From the NCBI GenBank assembly GCA_009268125.1, contig WBOU01000011.1, positions 156,450 to 220,449 of the forward strand: a stretch of DNA of 64,000 bases, in the 5' to 3' direction. The translations under genes were made by a program, and so were the position numbers. This DNA is from Chloroflexia bacterium SDU3-3 (GTDB taxonomy: Bacteria > Chloroflexota > Chloroflexia > Chloroflexales > Roseiflexaceae). The notes below the pieces were generated by a model, which had not been told where the DNA came from, made no database searches, and was given only the letters and a program-made list of their open reading frames with translations. Within the stretch, counting starts at the first letter, position 1. Each line of letters starts with the position of its first letter. This document shows, piece after piece, positions 17,542-26,424 of this stretch.

Positions 17542-18123
17542 ATGCGCCGCTGGCTACTATTCGCCGCAAGTGCTCTCGCTGGCCTTATGATCTGGCGCAT
17601 ATGGCAGCGCTGGCAGCACTCGCCCGATCCATTCGGGCCGGGCGGAGGCTTCCCGCCTGCCCCGTTCCCAGGCACGCCATCGCCAGCGCTCAGCAAGACC
17701 TACGAGCAGCCCAAGGAGCGCGATCGGCGCACCACCCAGCACCGCGATGCGCGCGCCGAGCAGGCCGAGGCCGACGAGCAGCAGGAGCCAGCCCTGATCG
17801 AGCGGGCGGTGGGCGAGGCAGCCCCGCCGAGCCCGCCCGCCCCCGCCGAGCCGCCGCCCGCGCCTGCCGATGACGATGACCTCATCCTGATCGAGGGCGT
17901 CGGCCCCAAGATCTCCACCATCCTGCGGGCGGCGGGCATCACCAGCTTCGCGCAGCTGGCCGAGGCCGAGATCGGCTGGCTGGCCGATGTGCTGCGCGAC
18001 GCGGGCATCGTCACCGCCCGCCCCGAGACTTGGCCCATGCAGGCGCGGCTGGCCGCCCAGGGCGACCTCGCCGCGCTCCGCGAGCTGCAGCAGCGCATCG
18101 TCCACGGGCGGCTGCTGAGCTGA
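17542..18123 (+). CDS. Membrane-anchored protein with helix-hairpin-helix domain
   Basis: About 193 residues: one N-terminal transmembrane helix (WLLFAASALAGLMIWRIW), a Pro/Glu-rich linker (about 40-115) and a C-terminal helix-hairpin-helix domain (LILIEGVGPKISTILRAAGI, then TSFAQLAEAE...DVLRDAGI). The ATG at 17542 is preferred over that at 17536 because it stands eight bases after GGAG. Such domains bind DNA or proteins; here one would sit at the membrane. It follows kup by 54 bp and may share its transcript. Confidence 0.75.
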   Translation: MRRWLLFAASALAGLMIWRIWQRWQHSPDPFGPGGGFPPAPFPGTPSPALSKTYEQPKERDRRTTQHRDARAEQAEADEQQEPALIERAVGEAAPPSPPAPAEPPPAPADDDDLILIEGVGPKISTILRAAGITSFAQLAEAEIGWLADVLRDAGIVTARPETWPMQARLAAQGDLAALRELQQRIVHGRLLS

Positions 18124-18128
18124 CCAGG

Positions 18129-19196
18129 CTATTGCTTGAGGTAGAGGTTGGTGAAGCCCTTGCGTAGGTCGACATCGGCGGTCAGCATGCCGCGACCGCG
18201 CAGGAAATCGCTTGAGGCCTGCCAGCTGGCAATGTCGGTATAGCCCAGGCCCTCCCGCGCGGTCGCGGGGCTCTGCCAGTAGTTGATCGTCTCGGCGAGC
18301 ACTTTGCGCTGGAGCGCCTGGGTCTTGGCGTCCGCCGACTTCAGCTCGGGCACATAGTCGAGGCTGATCGTGAATGCCTCATCCGGGTTGTCGATCACAT
18401 CCTGCATGCCGTGCAGCAGCGCCTGCACAAAGTTGTGCACCAGCCCGGGATCTTTGGCCAGCAGGGTGTCGCTGGTGATCAGGCCATCGGATGCCAGCGG
18501 GGCCGAGGCCGACACCGGGATGACGTTCACCTCGATGCCCTGCTGCTGCAGCTGGATCGGCTCGTTGTTGGCGTAGCCCACCGCCACCTGCACCTTGTCC
18601 TGGCTCACCGCCGCCACCTGGTTGAAGCCGATCTCCTGGATGTTCAGATCGCTCTCGGCCAGCTTGTTGGCATCCAGCAGGGCTAACAGGCCGATGTAGC
18701 TGGCCCCAAAGCGGCCCGAGAGGCCCAGGGTCTTGCCCTTCAGATCCGCCGGGGTCTTAATGCCCTGCGAGGCCTTGCTGAACAGCACGATCGGGAAGCG
18801 CTGGCTGACCGTGGCCACCGTAATGATCGGCAGGCCCTGGGCGCGGGCTAGCAGCACCGAGTCGCCGCTGCCCTGGCCGAACTGCACGGTGCCCTGCGCG
18901 ATCCGCTGGATGATATCGGTCTCGTAGTGGTAGTCGAACGTGACCTTCAGGCCCATCTGTGCGAAGTAGCCCTTTTTCTCGGCCACATAGTAGTGGGCAA
19001 ACTGCACGCTTGGCACATAGGGCATGGCCATCGTCACCGCCTGCTCCGGCACGGGCACCACGGTGGGCGTGGCGTCGGCAGTGGCGGACGGTACCGCGCT
19101 GGCCGCTGGGGCCGCCGTGGGGGCGGGTGCCGCCGGGGCCGCGCATGCGGCCAGCGTGATCCAGGCTGCGATGGTGATTAGGATGCGATGTCTCAC
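18129..19196 (-). CDS. NMT1/THI5-like ABC-transporter substrate-binding lipoprotein
   Basis: The 355-residue lipoprotein has signal and lipobox LAAC (Cys18), an Ala/Pro/Thr linker, then MPYVPSVQFAHYYVAEKKGYFAQMGL, the pattern of NMT1/ThiY-type binding proteins for pyrimidine precursors, nitrate, taurine and related ligands. GFNQVAAVSQDKVQVAVGYANNEP matches the ligand-pocket region. No permease or ATPase gene adjoins it, so it is an orphan binding protein or works with components elsewhere. Confidence 0.85.
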   Translation of the reverse strand: MRHRILITIAAWITLAACAAPAAPAPTAAPAASAVPSATADATPTVVPVPEQAVTMAMPYVPSVQFAHYYVAEKKGYFAQMGLKVTFDYHYETDIIQRIAQGTVQFGQGSGDSVLLARAQGLPIITVATVSQRFPIVLFSKASQGIKTPADLKGKTLGLSGRFGASYIGLLALLDANKLAESDLNIQEIGFNQVAAVSQDKVQVAVGYANNEPIQLQQQGIEVNVIPVSASAPLASDGLITSDTLLAKDPGLVHNFVQALLHGMQDVIDNPDEAFTISLDYVPELKSADAKTQALQRKVLAETINYWQSPATAREGLGYTDIASWQASSDFLRGRGMLTADVDLRKGFTNLYLKQ

Positions 19197-19281
19197 AGCA
19201 ATTCCTTCATGTCTTTAAAGCCAGTTCATCTATCCGAAAACGCCGCAGCGCGCTGGCTGCGCCACGACGCTCGCCCACAAT

Positions 19282-19317
19282 AAAAAAGGCGAGGACACCA
19301 CCAGTGGCATCCTCGCC
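19282..19317 (-). terminator. Terminator of the DUF1684 gene
   Basis: GGCGAGGA (19288-19295) pairs with TCCTCGCC (19310-19317), followed on the minus strand by a run of six T. Confidence 0.75.
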
Positions 19318-19340
19318 CGCACCCACAATAGCCGAGCACG

Positions 19341-20159
19341 CTAGTGCCCATCCGGGGCAAGCTCGCCTGCCGCAACCCGCACCTGCAGCCAGTTCTGCCT
19401 CAGCGGCAGCGGGCAGGTGGCAAATGCGGTGAACGCACAGGGCGGCGAGACCGCGTAGTTGAAATCGATCTCCAGCGGCGCAGCTGGCTTTATAGGGATG
19501 GAGAGAAACCGCCCAGCGCCATAGGTCTCGTGGCCGCTGGTCGCATCGCGGAAGTTCACAAACAGCTGCTGCTGGGAGTAGCCGGTCACATCCAGCTGCA
19601 AGGCCTGGCCAGCCAGCGTGAAGTGCACCGCGCCAGGCACCTTGGTCTCGGTCACATCGCCCAGGATGTTGGTCACCGGCACCAGCTTGGGCGTCTCGTA
19701 GGGCACAAACGTGGCGGGCAGGCGGAAGGCTGGGTCGGGCGGAAACCAGCGCCGCCCGCCGAACGACCGCAGCGCCGGGTGCTGGCTATCCCACAGGCGC
19801 ACGCCCACGCGCTCGCCGCGACGGATGACCACCATGGTAATGCCGCCCAGCGTCACCCGGTCGGGCTGGCCCTGCGCGTCGGAGCGCAGCTGGGCCGACT
19901 GGCAAGCCGCACCATTCACATACAGCACCACGCCGGGGGCGGCGTCGAGCAGCACCTGGCCATCGTTCAGCGTCAGCGCGCCGCACAACGGCTGGGCGTG
20001 CGCGGGCAGCACCAGATCGCAGGCGGGGTCGCTGCCGAAGCTGGCGCGGCCCTCGGCCAGCCAGTGCAGCCCGGCCAGCGACACCCAGTCGCGGCGCACC
20101 GACTCATCGGCCTGGGCACGCCACACCGCCAGCGCCTCCTCATAGGTCTTATTGCTCAT
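19341..20159 (-). CDS. DUF1684 protein
   Basis: The 272-residue soluble protein has WVSLAGLHWLAEGRASFGSD, GERVGVRLWDSQHP, FGGRRWFPPDPAFRLPATFVPYE and DFNYAVSPPCAFTAFATCPLPLRQNWL, all landmarks of DUF1684. The family has no settled biochemical role. The ATG at 20159 follows AGGGGGAAGC. Single gene with its own terminator. Confidence 0.88.
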   Translation of the reverse strand: MSNKTYEEALAVWRAQADESVRRDWVSLAGLHWLAEGRASFGSDPACDLVLPAHAQPLCGALTLNDGQVLLDAAPGVVLYVNGAACQSAQLRSDAQGQPDRVTLGGITMVVIRRGERVGVRLWDSQHPALRSFGGRRWFPPDPAFRLPATFVPYETPKLVPVTNILGDVTETKVPGAVHFTLAGQALQLDVTGYSQQQLFVNFRDATSGHETYGAGRFLSIPIKPAAPLEIDFNYAVSPPCAFTAFATCPLPLRQNWLQVRVAAGELAPDGH

Positions 20160-20269
20160 GCTTCCCCCTAGCCCTTCCCTATGGCCCGAGGCATCTTCTT
20201 CCTTAAAGGAAGCTAGTCTACTGCCTGCCGCGTGCGGCGTCAAGTTGTGGCGTGCCTAGACCCACACGG

Positions 20270-20590
20270 AAAACCCTTTACCAGCAAGGCGCCAACACAC
20301 CAAGGGAAAACAAGCCAATGAATAGGAAGGCGCGAAGGGCAGAAGCAACCTAACCTGTCAAACCTGATCGCCGCCAAGACGCGGCAACATGGGACATCGG
20401 TCATGCCAACACATGCCGAATTGAGGGAGATCATCCCACACGGCCCATGCGGCGAAGGTGCCGCTCGTGCAAACTGGCCATATACACGACCACGAGCCGC
20501 CTGCGCACCGCACGCGAACGCCGAACATTGGGAATTCCAAGAGGGCGATGCCCTGCGCCACCGCCAAAGTCATCGAACTTCCGCCCGCAG
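20270..20590. repeat. Diverged copies of repeat families A and B
   Basis: 20270-20345 holds a family A unit (TTTACCAGCAAGGCGCC, then GGAAGGCGCGAAGGGC). 20437-20590 holds a diverged family B copy (CACGGCCCATGCGGCGAAGG, GGCCATATACACGACCACGA, ATTGGGAATTCCAAGAGGGC). Nothing coding is supported in 20160-20689. Confidence 0.6.
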
Positions 20591-20689
20591 GCCCGCCCTG
20601 CTGGTGCAGAACCTGCACTAGCCGCGCTGTCATCACGATCCACCCGCAGCCCTCCCGATGACATCGGAACCGCACAGTGAAGGAGATCG

Positions 20690-21565
20690 ATGATGTTCTA
20701 CCACGACAACAGCCTGCAGTACCCCGTGCGCGTCGAGACGCCCAACCCGATCTTCGCCCGCATGCTTCAGCAGGCGATCGGCGGGGTCGAGGGCGAGGTG
20801 CGCGTGATGCTCCAGTACCTGTTCCAGGCCTTCGGGGCGCGCGGGCCATCCCGGTACCGCGACATGATCCTGGAGACCGGCACCGAAGAGATCGGCCACG
20901 TGCAGATGCTCTGCACCGCCGTGGCGCTGAACCTTGAGGGCGCGCCGACCGAGCTGCAGGACGAGGCGGCCAAAGACCCCATGATCGCTGCCGCCATGGG
21001 CGGCATGGACCCGCGCCAGTACCTCTCGGCGGGCATGGCCGCGCTGGCCGCCGACGCCAACGGCGTGCCCTTCGATGGCTCACATGTCTACGCCAGCGGC
21101 AACCTGGCCGCCGACATGTACGCCAACGTTACCGCCGAGGCCACCGGGCGCATCCTCGCCACCCGGCTCTACCACATGACCGATGACCCGGGGATGAAGG
21201 ACATGCTGGCCTTCCTGATCGCCCGCGACACCATGCACCAGCAGCAGTGGCTGGCCGTGCTTGAGGAGCTGCGCGAGCAGGGCGGCGTGCTGCCCATCCC
21301 CAACAGCTTCCCGCAGAACCTTGAGCACCAGGATGTAAGCTACGTGTTCCTAGGCACCAACATCGACCCGGCGGCCCCCATCCCCGAGGGGCGCTGGTCG
21401 CAGGGGCCATCGCTGGATGGCCGGGCGCAGTACAGCGCGCAGCGCGCCACCCCCATGGGCCAGGAGCCGAAGCTGGCCCCGCCGCGCCCCGATGGCTTCG
21501 CCCAGGTGCAGCAGATGGCCGACGGCGAGGGGCTGATCGGCAAGATCTTGAACAAGCTGCCCTAG
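20690..21565 (+). CDS. Manganese catalase
   Basis: The 291-residue protein carries the dimanganese ligand set expected for Mn catalases at matching positions: Glu36 (GVEGEVRVML), Glu67 and His70 (EEIGHVQM), Glu150 (TAEATGR) and His183 (RDTMHQQQW). It would dismute hydrogen peroxide in the cytoplasm without haem. GAAGGAG precedes the paired ATGs. Length is normal. Followed by a strong terminator. Confidence 0.93.
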   Translation: MMFYHDNSLQYPVRVETPNPIFARMLQQAIGGVEGEVRVMLQYLFQAFGARGPSRYRDMILETGTEEIGHVQMLCTAVALNLEGAPTELQDEAAKDPMIAAAMGGMDPRQYLSAGMAALAADANGVPFDGSHVYASGNLAADMYANVTAEATGRILATRLYHMTDDPGMKDMLAFLIARDTMHQQQWLAVLEELREQGGVLPIPNSFPQNLEHQDVSYVFLGTNIDPAAPIPEGRWSQGPSLDGRAQYSAQRATPMGQEPKLAPPRPDGFAQVQQMADGEGLIGKILNKLP

Positions 21566-21581
21566 CCCTGCCGCCAGATCC

Positions 21582-21618
21582 GAGCGCGCCGGACGTACCC
21601 CGTCCTGGCGCGCTTTTT
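21582..21618 (+). terminator. Terminator after Mn catalase
   Basis: GAGCGCGCCGGACG (from 21582) pairs, with one mismatch, with CGTCCTGGCGCGC, then a run of T. Confidence 0.75.
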
Positions 21619-21667
21619 GCTTCATGCATGGGCAAAACTTGATCCGCCCGATCTATCGAGGGACGCT

Positions 21668-22327
21668 ATGCGCCTGCTGAAAAACTATGGGCTATCGATC
21701 GCCCTGATCATCCTCTTTCTCATCTGCCTGATCGGCATGGCGATCTCGGGCTACGCCGAGAGCAACCAGGAGAAGCAGCAAAAAAACGAGCCGACGGTGA
21801 GCTTTGGCCAGTATCTCACCAGCGGCGACTTCGCCGAGCCGCTGTTTGTAAACTGGGAGAGCGAGTTCCTCCAGCAGTTCGCCTATGTTGTGCTCACCAT
21901 CTTCTTGTTCCAGAAAGGCTCGTCGGAGTCGAAGAAGCTCGATGGCTCCGACCCGGTGGACGAGCGCCCGGAGCCGCACGCCCACGACCCACACGCGCCC
22001 TGGCCGGTGCGCGCGGGCGGCCTCGCGCTGCTGCTCTACCGCAACTCGCTCAGCCTGGCCTTTGCCGCCCTGTTCATCCTCTCGTTTGTGCTGCACGGCG
22101 TGGGCGGGCTGGCCGCCTACAACGAGAGCCAGGTGCGCCACGGGCAGTCAGCCGTCAGCCTGGTGCAGTTCCTCGGCACGGCGCGCTTCTGGTCACAGTC
22201 GTTCCAGAACTGGCAGAGCGAGTTCCTCTCGGTGTTCGCCATCGTCACCATGGGCATCTTCCTCCGACAGTACGGCTCGCCCGAGTCAAAACCCGTCCAT
22301 GCGCCGCATAGCGAAACAGGCCACTAG
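21668..22327 (+). CDS. DUF6766-like membrane protein with an internal duplication
   Basis: The 219-residue protein holds two copies of a two-helix unit. Each unit has a helix, then VSFGQYLTSGDF.EPLFVNWESEFLQQFAYVV or VSLVQFLGTARFWSQSFQNWQSEFLSVFAIV, then IFLFQKGSSESK or IFLRQYGSPESK. This matches proteins annotated DUF6766. Function unknown. The ATG follows GAGGGACGCT. It lies just after the catalase terminator, so it is transcribed separately. Confidence 0.75.
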   Translation: MRLLKNYGLSIALIILFLICLIGMAISGYAESNQEKQQKNEPTVSFGQYLTSGDFAEPLFVNWESEFLQQFAYVVLTIFLFQKGSSESKKLDGSDPVDERPEPHAHDPHAPWPVRAGGLALLLYRNSLSLAFAALFILSFVLHGVGGLAAYNESQVRHGQSAVSLVQFLGTARFWSQSFQNWQSEFLSVFAIVTMGIFLRQYGSPESKPVHAPHSETGH

Positions 22328-22398
22328 TACCTTGCAGGCTATCGGCTGGCTGGCCTATAATAGGAGGATAATTTCATCTACATGTAAGGATTCTTGCT

Positions 22399-22896
22399 AT
22401 GGTACCGGCCCTCTTCGACCAGCGCCGCAATCCCTTTCACGATCTGCGCGACGCCCTGACACAGGCCCGCAAAGAGCATAAGAATGTGCTCGTCACCATC
22501 GGCGGCGATTGGTGCATCTGGTGCCACCGTCTTGAGGCGTTCATCCGCGCCAACCCCGAGCTGCAGGCCCTGCGCGACCGCTATGTGCTGGTGAATGTCT
22601 TCATCAGCGAGAGCAACGCCGAGATCAACGCCGATTTCCTAACCCACGTGCCCGAGCTGGATGGTGTGCCGCACCTGGTGGTCTACAACGGACATGGCTA
22701 CCTGCTGTGCTCGCAGCCCACCGATCCGCTTGAGGACGGCGACACCTATAGCTACGAGCGCGTGCGCGATTTCTTGGAGACATGGTCGGACTGGCGGCGC
22801 TCGATCTTCGACGACCTCGACACCAGCGAGCTGAAGCAGCGCTTCGAGCAACACCTTGGGCCTGGCAAGCGCAACAAGCTCACGCTCTCGGCATAG
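22399..22896 (+). CDS. Thioredoxin-like protein with CxxC
   Basis: The 165 residues form a thioredoxin fold: NVLVTIGGDWCIWCHRLEAF with redox Cys39 and Cys42, and the cis-Pro region DGVPHLVVYNGHG. There is no signal peptide, so it acts in the cytoplasm, probably as a thiol-disulfide reductase. It precedes the deacetylase gene by 9 bp and is likely co-transcribed with it. Confidence 0.85.
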   Translation: MVPALFDQRRNPFHDLRDALTQARKEHKNVLVTIGGDWCIWCHRLEAFIRANPELQALRDRYVLVNVFISESNAEINADFLTHVPELDGVPHLVVYNGHGYLLCSQPTDPLEDGDTYSYERVRDFLETWSDWRRSIFDDLDTSELKQRFEQHLGPGKRNKLTLSA

Positions 22897-22905
22897 CGGA
22901 AACCC

Positions 22906-23943
22906 ATGGGCCACAGCTTCGCGATATCGCTCCACCCAGAGCTGGCCGCCACCTCGCGCCCGCTGCACCAGATCGCCTTCTTCGGCAGATCGCTGCCGCA
23001 CTATCAGGGCATCTGGGAAAGCCTAGCCCCGCTGGTAGCCGAGCACCCGCTCATCGCCCCAGCGATGGCCGACCTGGGCCTCTACCACACGGTTCACACC
23101 GAGCAGTACATGGCCGCGCTAGCGATGCTGGCCGAGGGCCAGCGCCCCGAGCCGCCGCCCAGGCTCAGCACCGAGTGCGCCGGGCTAGCATTTGCGCTGC
23201 CAGCCTACCAGTATGCGCTGGGCGGCATGTGCGCCGCCATCGATCAGATGCGGGTCGGCACGCTGGACTGCGCCTACTGCTGCGGCCTGGGCGGGCACCA
23301 CGCCGCCGCCGACCGCGGCCACGGCTACTGCCTGCTCAACCCGCTGGCGGCTGCCGCCCGCTACGCCCAGGGCCTGGGCTTCCGCCGGGTGCTGCTGATC
23401 GACTGGGACATCCACCACGGCGACGGCACCCAGGCGATCTTCGCCGGCGACCCCACGGTCTACCACATCAGCATCCACAGCGCGTTCGACCTGTACATGG
23501 CCACCCAGGGCGGCCTGCAGGCCGCCACCACCGCCGCCGCTGCTGCAGCGGGGCACTGCAATATCCCCGTGCGCGATGACCGCATGCCCAGCGACATCGC
23601 TGAGCGGCTGGGGCTGCCAGGCCAGATCTTCAGCGGCCAGCAGAGCATCCCAGCGCTGGCGCAGGCGCTTGAGAGACTCCCCTGGCAGCCCGACCTGATC
23701 GGCATCTTCTCGGGCTACGACGCCCACCGCGACGACTGCGGCGCGCACATCACCGGCTGGCAAAACGAGGATTTCCGCACGCTCACGCGGCTGGCGCTAG
23801 GCGCGGCGCGGCGTGCGGGCTGCCCGCTGCTCTCGGTGCACGGCGGCGGCTACGCGCCCGCCGTCACGGTGGCGGCGGCGCTCAGCCACATTGCCACCCT
23901 AGCCGAGAGCGAGGGTATCTCCTCGACGCATCATATATCGTGA
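22906..23943 (+). CDS. Histone-deacetylase-superfamily amidohydrolase
   Basis: The 345 residues have the class HDAC/AcuC fold: GLGGHHA (His131, His132), VLLIDWDIHHGDGTQAIF with zinc ligands Asp168 and His170, GYDAHRDD near 265 and HGGGYAP near the end. It would deacetylate lysine or a polyamine-type acetamide. The usual PGHH is GGHH. Nine bp after the thioredoxin-like gene. Confidence 0.88.
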   Translation: MGHSFAISLHPELAATSRPLHQIAFFGRSLPHYQGIWESLAPLVAEHPLIAPAMADLGLYHTVHTEQYMAALAMLAEGQRPEPPPRLSTECAGLAFALPAYQYALGGMCAAIDQMRVGTLDCAYCCGLGGHHAAADRGHGYCLLNPLAAAARYAQGLGFRRVLLIDWDIHHGDGTQAIFAGDPTVYHISIHSAFDLYMATQGGLQAATTAAAAAAGHCNIPVRDDRMPSDIAERLGLPGQIFSGQQSIPALAQALERLPWQPDLIGIFSGYDAHRDDCGAHITGWQNEDFRTLTRLALGAARRAGCPLLSVHGGGYAPAVTVAAALSHIATLAESEGISSTHHIS

Positions 23944-24053
23944 GTAGGCGTTGGGCATATAGAGAAAAGCACTAAGCAGCAAAGATAAAGCCTAGACGCG
24001 CATATCCATCACCTTTTTGAGAAAGAGAGCCGAAGGCGGCGTAAGAAATGGCC

Positions 24054-25001
24054 CTACGCCGCGCTCGCCGCCCGCTGTCGATACCACTCGACCGTGGCGG
24101 CGATGCCCTGCTGCAGCGGGGTGGCAGCCAGGCCCAGGGTGCGCTCGATCGCGCTCGAGTCAACGATCTGCGGCTCGGTGTACTGGTAGAACATCTCGAC
24201 AAACTCGCGCATGAAGCCGTCGCCCAGGCCCAGCAGCTGGATGAGCAGGCGCGGCGTGGCCATGAGCTTGGGCGCGATGCCAAGCTGCGCCGCCACCATG
24301 CCCGCCACCTGGCGCTGCGTGAGCGCGGGCGCAACCGGCAGCAGCCACGAGCGGCCCTGGGCCTCGTCGCGCTCGCCCAGGGCGGCCAGCCCGCGCGCCA
24401 CATCGCCGATATAGCTATAGCTATGGGGCAGATCGATGTTGCCCATCAGCTGCATGCGCCCGCCCACCAGCGCCGCCGGAAACACGCGGTCGCCCAGCAC
24501 CGAGTTTAGCACGCGCGGCCCGTAGAAATCTGCCGCGCGGCCTATCGCCACCTGCACGCGGCCCTCGCGGTGCGCCGCTAGGTAGCGCTCGACCAGCTGG
24601 GCGCGCATGCGGCCCTTGCGCGTGGTCGGTCGGTGCGGGGTCTGCTCGGTCATCGGCGCGCCGCCGGTGGGGCCATACACATATAGCGTGTCGAGAACCA
24701 CCAGCCGGGCCTGGGCGCGGGCAGCGCCTGTGGTGATGGTGGCCTGAAAGCGGGGGATGAGCTCGACCTGCTGGGGGTAGGGCACATTGGCGCAGTGGTA
24801 GACCACCGCCGCATCCTGACACACCGCATCGACCGCACCCTGGTCGAGCGCGTCGGCGGCGGCCAGCTCCACCCCGGCGGGTAGGGTGGCCCTGCCGCTG
24901 CGGTTGACACAGCGCACGCGCTTGCCTTGGGCCTGCAGCAGCTCGGCCAGGGTGGTGCCAGCGGGGCCGGTGCCGAAGATAACGTGGGTGTTGCCGGTCA
25001 T
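24054..25001 (-). CDS. NAD(P)-dependent epimerase/dehydratase-like (extended SDR)
   Basis: A 315-residue Rossmann protein with VIFGTGPAGTTLAELL (nucleotide-binding glycine motif), VVYHCANVPYP, LDTLYVYGPTGG (the Tyr region) and a sugar-epimerase-like C-terminus. The YxxxK pair is not obvious, so the reaction may differ from a true epimerase. The ATG at 25001 has AAGGAG upstream. A palindromic element shared with the tetR promoter sits 36-46 bases before the start, so the TetR protein probably represses it. Confidence 0.8.
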   Translation of the reverse strand: MTGNTHVIFGTGPAGTTLAELLQAQGKRVRCVNRSGRATLPAGVELAAADALDQGAVDAVCQDAAVVYHCANVPYPQQVELIPRFQATITTGAARAQARLVVLDTLYVYGPTGGAPMTEQTPHRPTTRKGRMRAQLVERYLAAHREGRVQVAIGRAADFYGPRVLNSVLGDRVFPAALVGGRMQLMGNIDLPHSYSYIGDVARGLAALGERDEAQGRSWLLPVAPALTQRQVAGMVAAQLGIAPKLMATPRLLIQLLGLGDGFMREFVEMFYQYTEPQIVDSSAIERTLGLAATPLQQGIAATVEWYRQRAASAA

Positions 25002-25036
25002 GGGTTTGCTCCTTCTCATTACTAAGTATTAAAATA

Positions 25037-25047
25037 GAACATTGTTC
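25037..25047. promoter_or_regulatory. Candidate TetR operator before the epimerase gene
   Basis: GAACATTGTTC lies upstream of the epimerase ATG and matches GAACGTTGTTC at 25714 in ten of eleven bases, with GAAC/GTTC arms in both. The AT-rich flank contains likely promoter sequence. Confidence 0.6.
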
Positions 25048-25057
25048 GATAATGGGT

Positions 25058-25092
25058 AAAAAAAGCCGAGGCCGCCACGCCTCGCTTTTTTA
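25058..25092 (-). terminator. Terminator at the end of tetR
   Basis: AGCCGAGGC and GCCTCGCT (25063-25085) form a hairpin flanked by A and T runs on both sides. It overlaps the tetR stop, so the epimerase needs its own promoter. Confidence 0.75.
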
Positions 25093-25692
25093 ACGATCCT
25101 GCCAGCCATCCAGCATGGCCAGCAGCGACTGATCGAGCAGAGCCTGCACGTGGTGATGGTCGCCCAGGTGGCCCGCCAGCGCCAGGCTGGCGAAGCCGTG
25201 CAGCAGGCTCCACAGCGCCTCGGTGGTGCCGAGCGGGTCGGCTAGGCTGCGCCCGTGGGCGGCGGCCCAGTCCACCAGTGCGGCCATGGCAACATCGCAG
25301 ACCGGCTGGGCGGCCTGCATCCGCGCCGCGCCATCGACCCGCGCGCCCTCAAGCCCATGCATCACCTGGTACAGATCGGGGCTGGCGTGGGCGAAGGCTA
25401 GGTAGGCCGCCCCGATGCGCCGCGCCCGCTCGCGCTGGTCGCCCTCGGTGGCGGCGGCGTGGCGCATGGCTGCGGTCAGCTCGGCGAAGCCCTGCTCCAT
25501 CAGCTCTTGCAGCATGGCCTCTTTGCTGGGAAAGTACTCGTAAACGATCGAGGGGCTATACTCGATCGCCTCGGCCACACGGCGGATGGTCAGGCCCGAC
25601 CAGCCCTGCGCCCGCACCAGCCGCCGCGCCTCGGCTAGGATGGCCTCGCGGGTGGCCTGTTTCTCGCGCTCGCGCCGCTCTTTTACGCCCAT
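25090..25692 (-). CDS. TetR/AcrR-family repressor
   Basis: The 200 residues have an N-terminal TetR helix-turn-helix (AILAEARRLVRAQGWSGLTIRRVAEAIEYSPSIVYEYFPSKEAML) and a C-terminal ligand domain of the WHG type. It probably controls itself and the epimerase gene through the two GAACNTTGTTC palindromes. The ligand is unknown. Confidence 0.92.
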   Translation of the reverse strand: MGVKERREREKQATREAILAEARRLVRAQGWSGLTIRRVAEAIEYSPSIVYEYFPSKEAMLQELMEQGFAELTAAMRHAAATEGDQRERARRIGAAYLAFAHASPDLYQVMHGLEGARVDGAARMQAAQPVCDVAMAALVDWAAAHGRSLADPLGTTEALWSLLHGFASLALAGHLGDHHHVQALLDQSLLAMLDGWQDR

Positions 25693-25713
25693 TCGGCCAC
25701 CAGTTCTCTAATC

Positions 25714-25724
25714 GAACGTTGTTC
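25714..25724. promoter_or_regulatory. Candidate TetR operator before tetR
   Basis: CGAACGTTGTTCG (25713-25725), 21 bases before the tetR ATG, has five-base inverted arms and matches the element at 25037-25047. Confidence 0.65.
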
Positions 25725-25770
25725 GAAATACAACATACCACGGCCTAGCGCACATGTCAACCCCCAGCGA

Positions 25771-26418
25771 CTATTCCTCGGCCAGCGGCAGCCAGAGCTG
25801 CAGGCAGGCCATGCCGCCCTGCTCCCCCATGGTGAGATCGCCGCCGCCAGCGCGTAGCACCTCGCGGCAGAATGCGCCGCACTCGCCCCAGGCCTGCTCA
25901 AGCGCGACCTGCGGGCCAGCATCGGCCAGCGACACACACACGCGACCATCGCGACGATGGGCAGACACATGCACCATCGGGTCGAGCATGGCCCCGCGCT
26001 GGCGGCGCAGGCTGGCCCGCAGCAGCATGGCCAGCACCCATGTGAGCCGGCTGCGGTCGGCCAGCGCCTGCACCTCATCCGAGGGCGCAAGCTGCACCGG
26101 CAGGGCCTGCACCTGAAACATGGTGCAGATATCGGCCAGCAGCGGCAGCAGCGCAAAGGGGCGGCACACATACTCGGGCGGCAGATCAGGCTGATCAATC
26201 AGATCGACCAGATCGGAAAGCATCCACAGTCCTGCGCGGAACTCGGCCACGTGGGCCTTGGCCCGATCCAGATCTTCCGCACCAGCCGCAGCCGCATGAG
26301 ATGAGTCGCCAAGGTTCAGCAGCGCCAGCGAGACCGACTGCAGATTGTTGCCGAACCGATGGACCAAATAGCGCAGCATCGGCACGGCATGCTGCATTTC
26401 CCCAGATAGACTGCTCAT
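25771..26418 (-). CDS. Histidine-kinase-like protein with degenerate ATPase
   Basis: The 215-residue soluble protein resembles the dimerisation plus ATPase half of a histidine kinase (MLRYLVHRFGNNLQSVSLALLNL; ALADRSRLTWVLAMLLRASLRRQ; VCVSLADAGPQVALEQAW). The Asn of the N box and the Gly-rich lid are not recognisable, so it may act as a phosphotransfer or binding partner rather than a kinase. Six bp downstream of a response regulator gene. Confidence 0.6.
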   Translation of the reverse strand: MSSLSGEMQHAVPMLRYLVHRFGNNLQSVSLALLNLGDSSHAAAAGAEDLDRAKAHVAEFRAGLWMLSDLVDLIDQPDLPPEYVCRPFALLPLLADICTMFQVQALPVQLAPSDEVQALADRSRLTWVLAMLLRASLRRQRGAMLDPMVHVSAHRRDGRVCVSLADAGPQVALEQAWGECGAFCREVLRAGGGDLTMGEQGGMACLQLWLPLAEE

Positions 26419-26424
26419 GCGACA

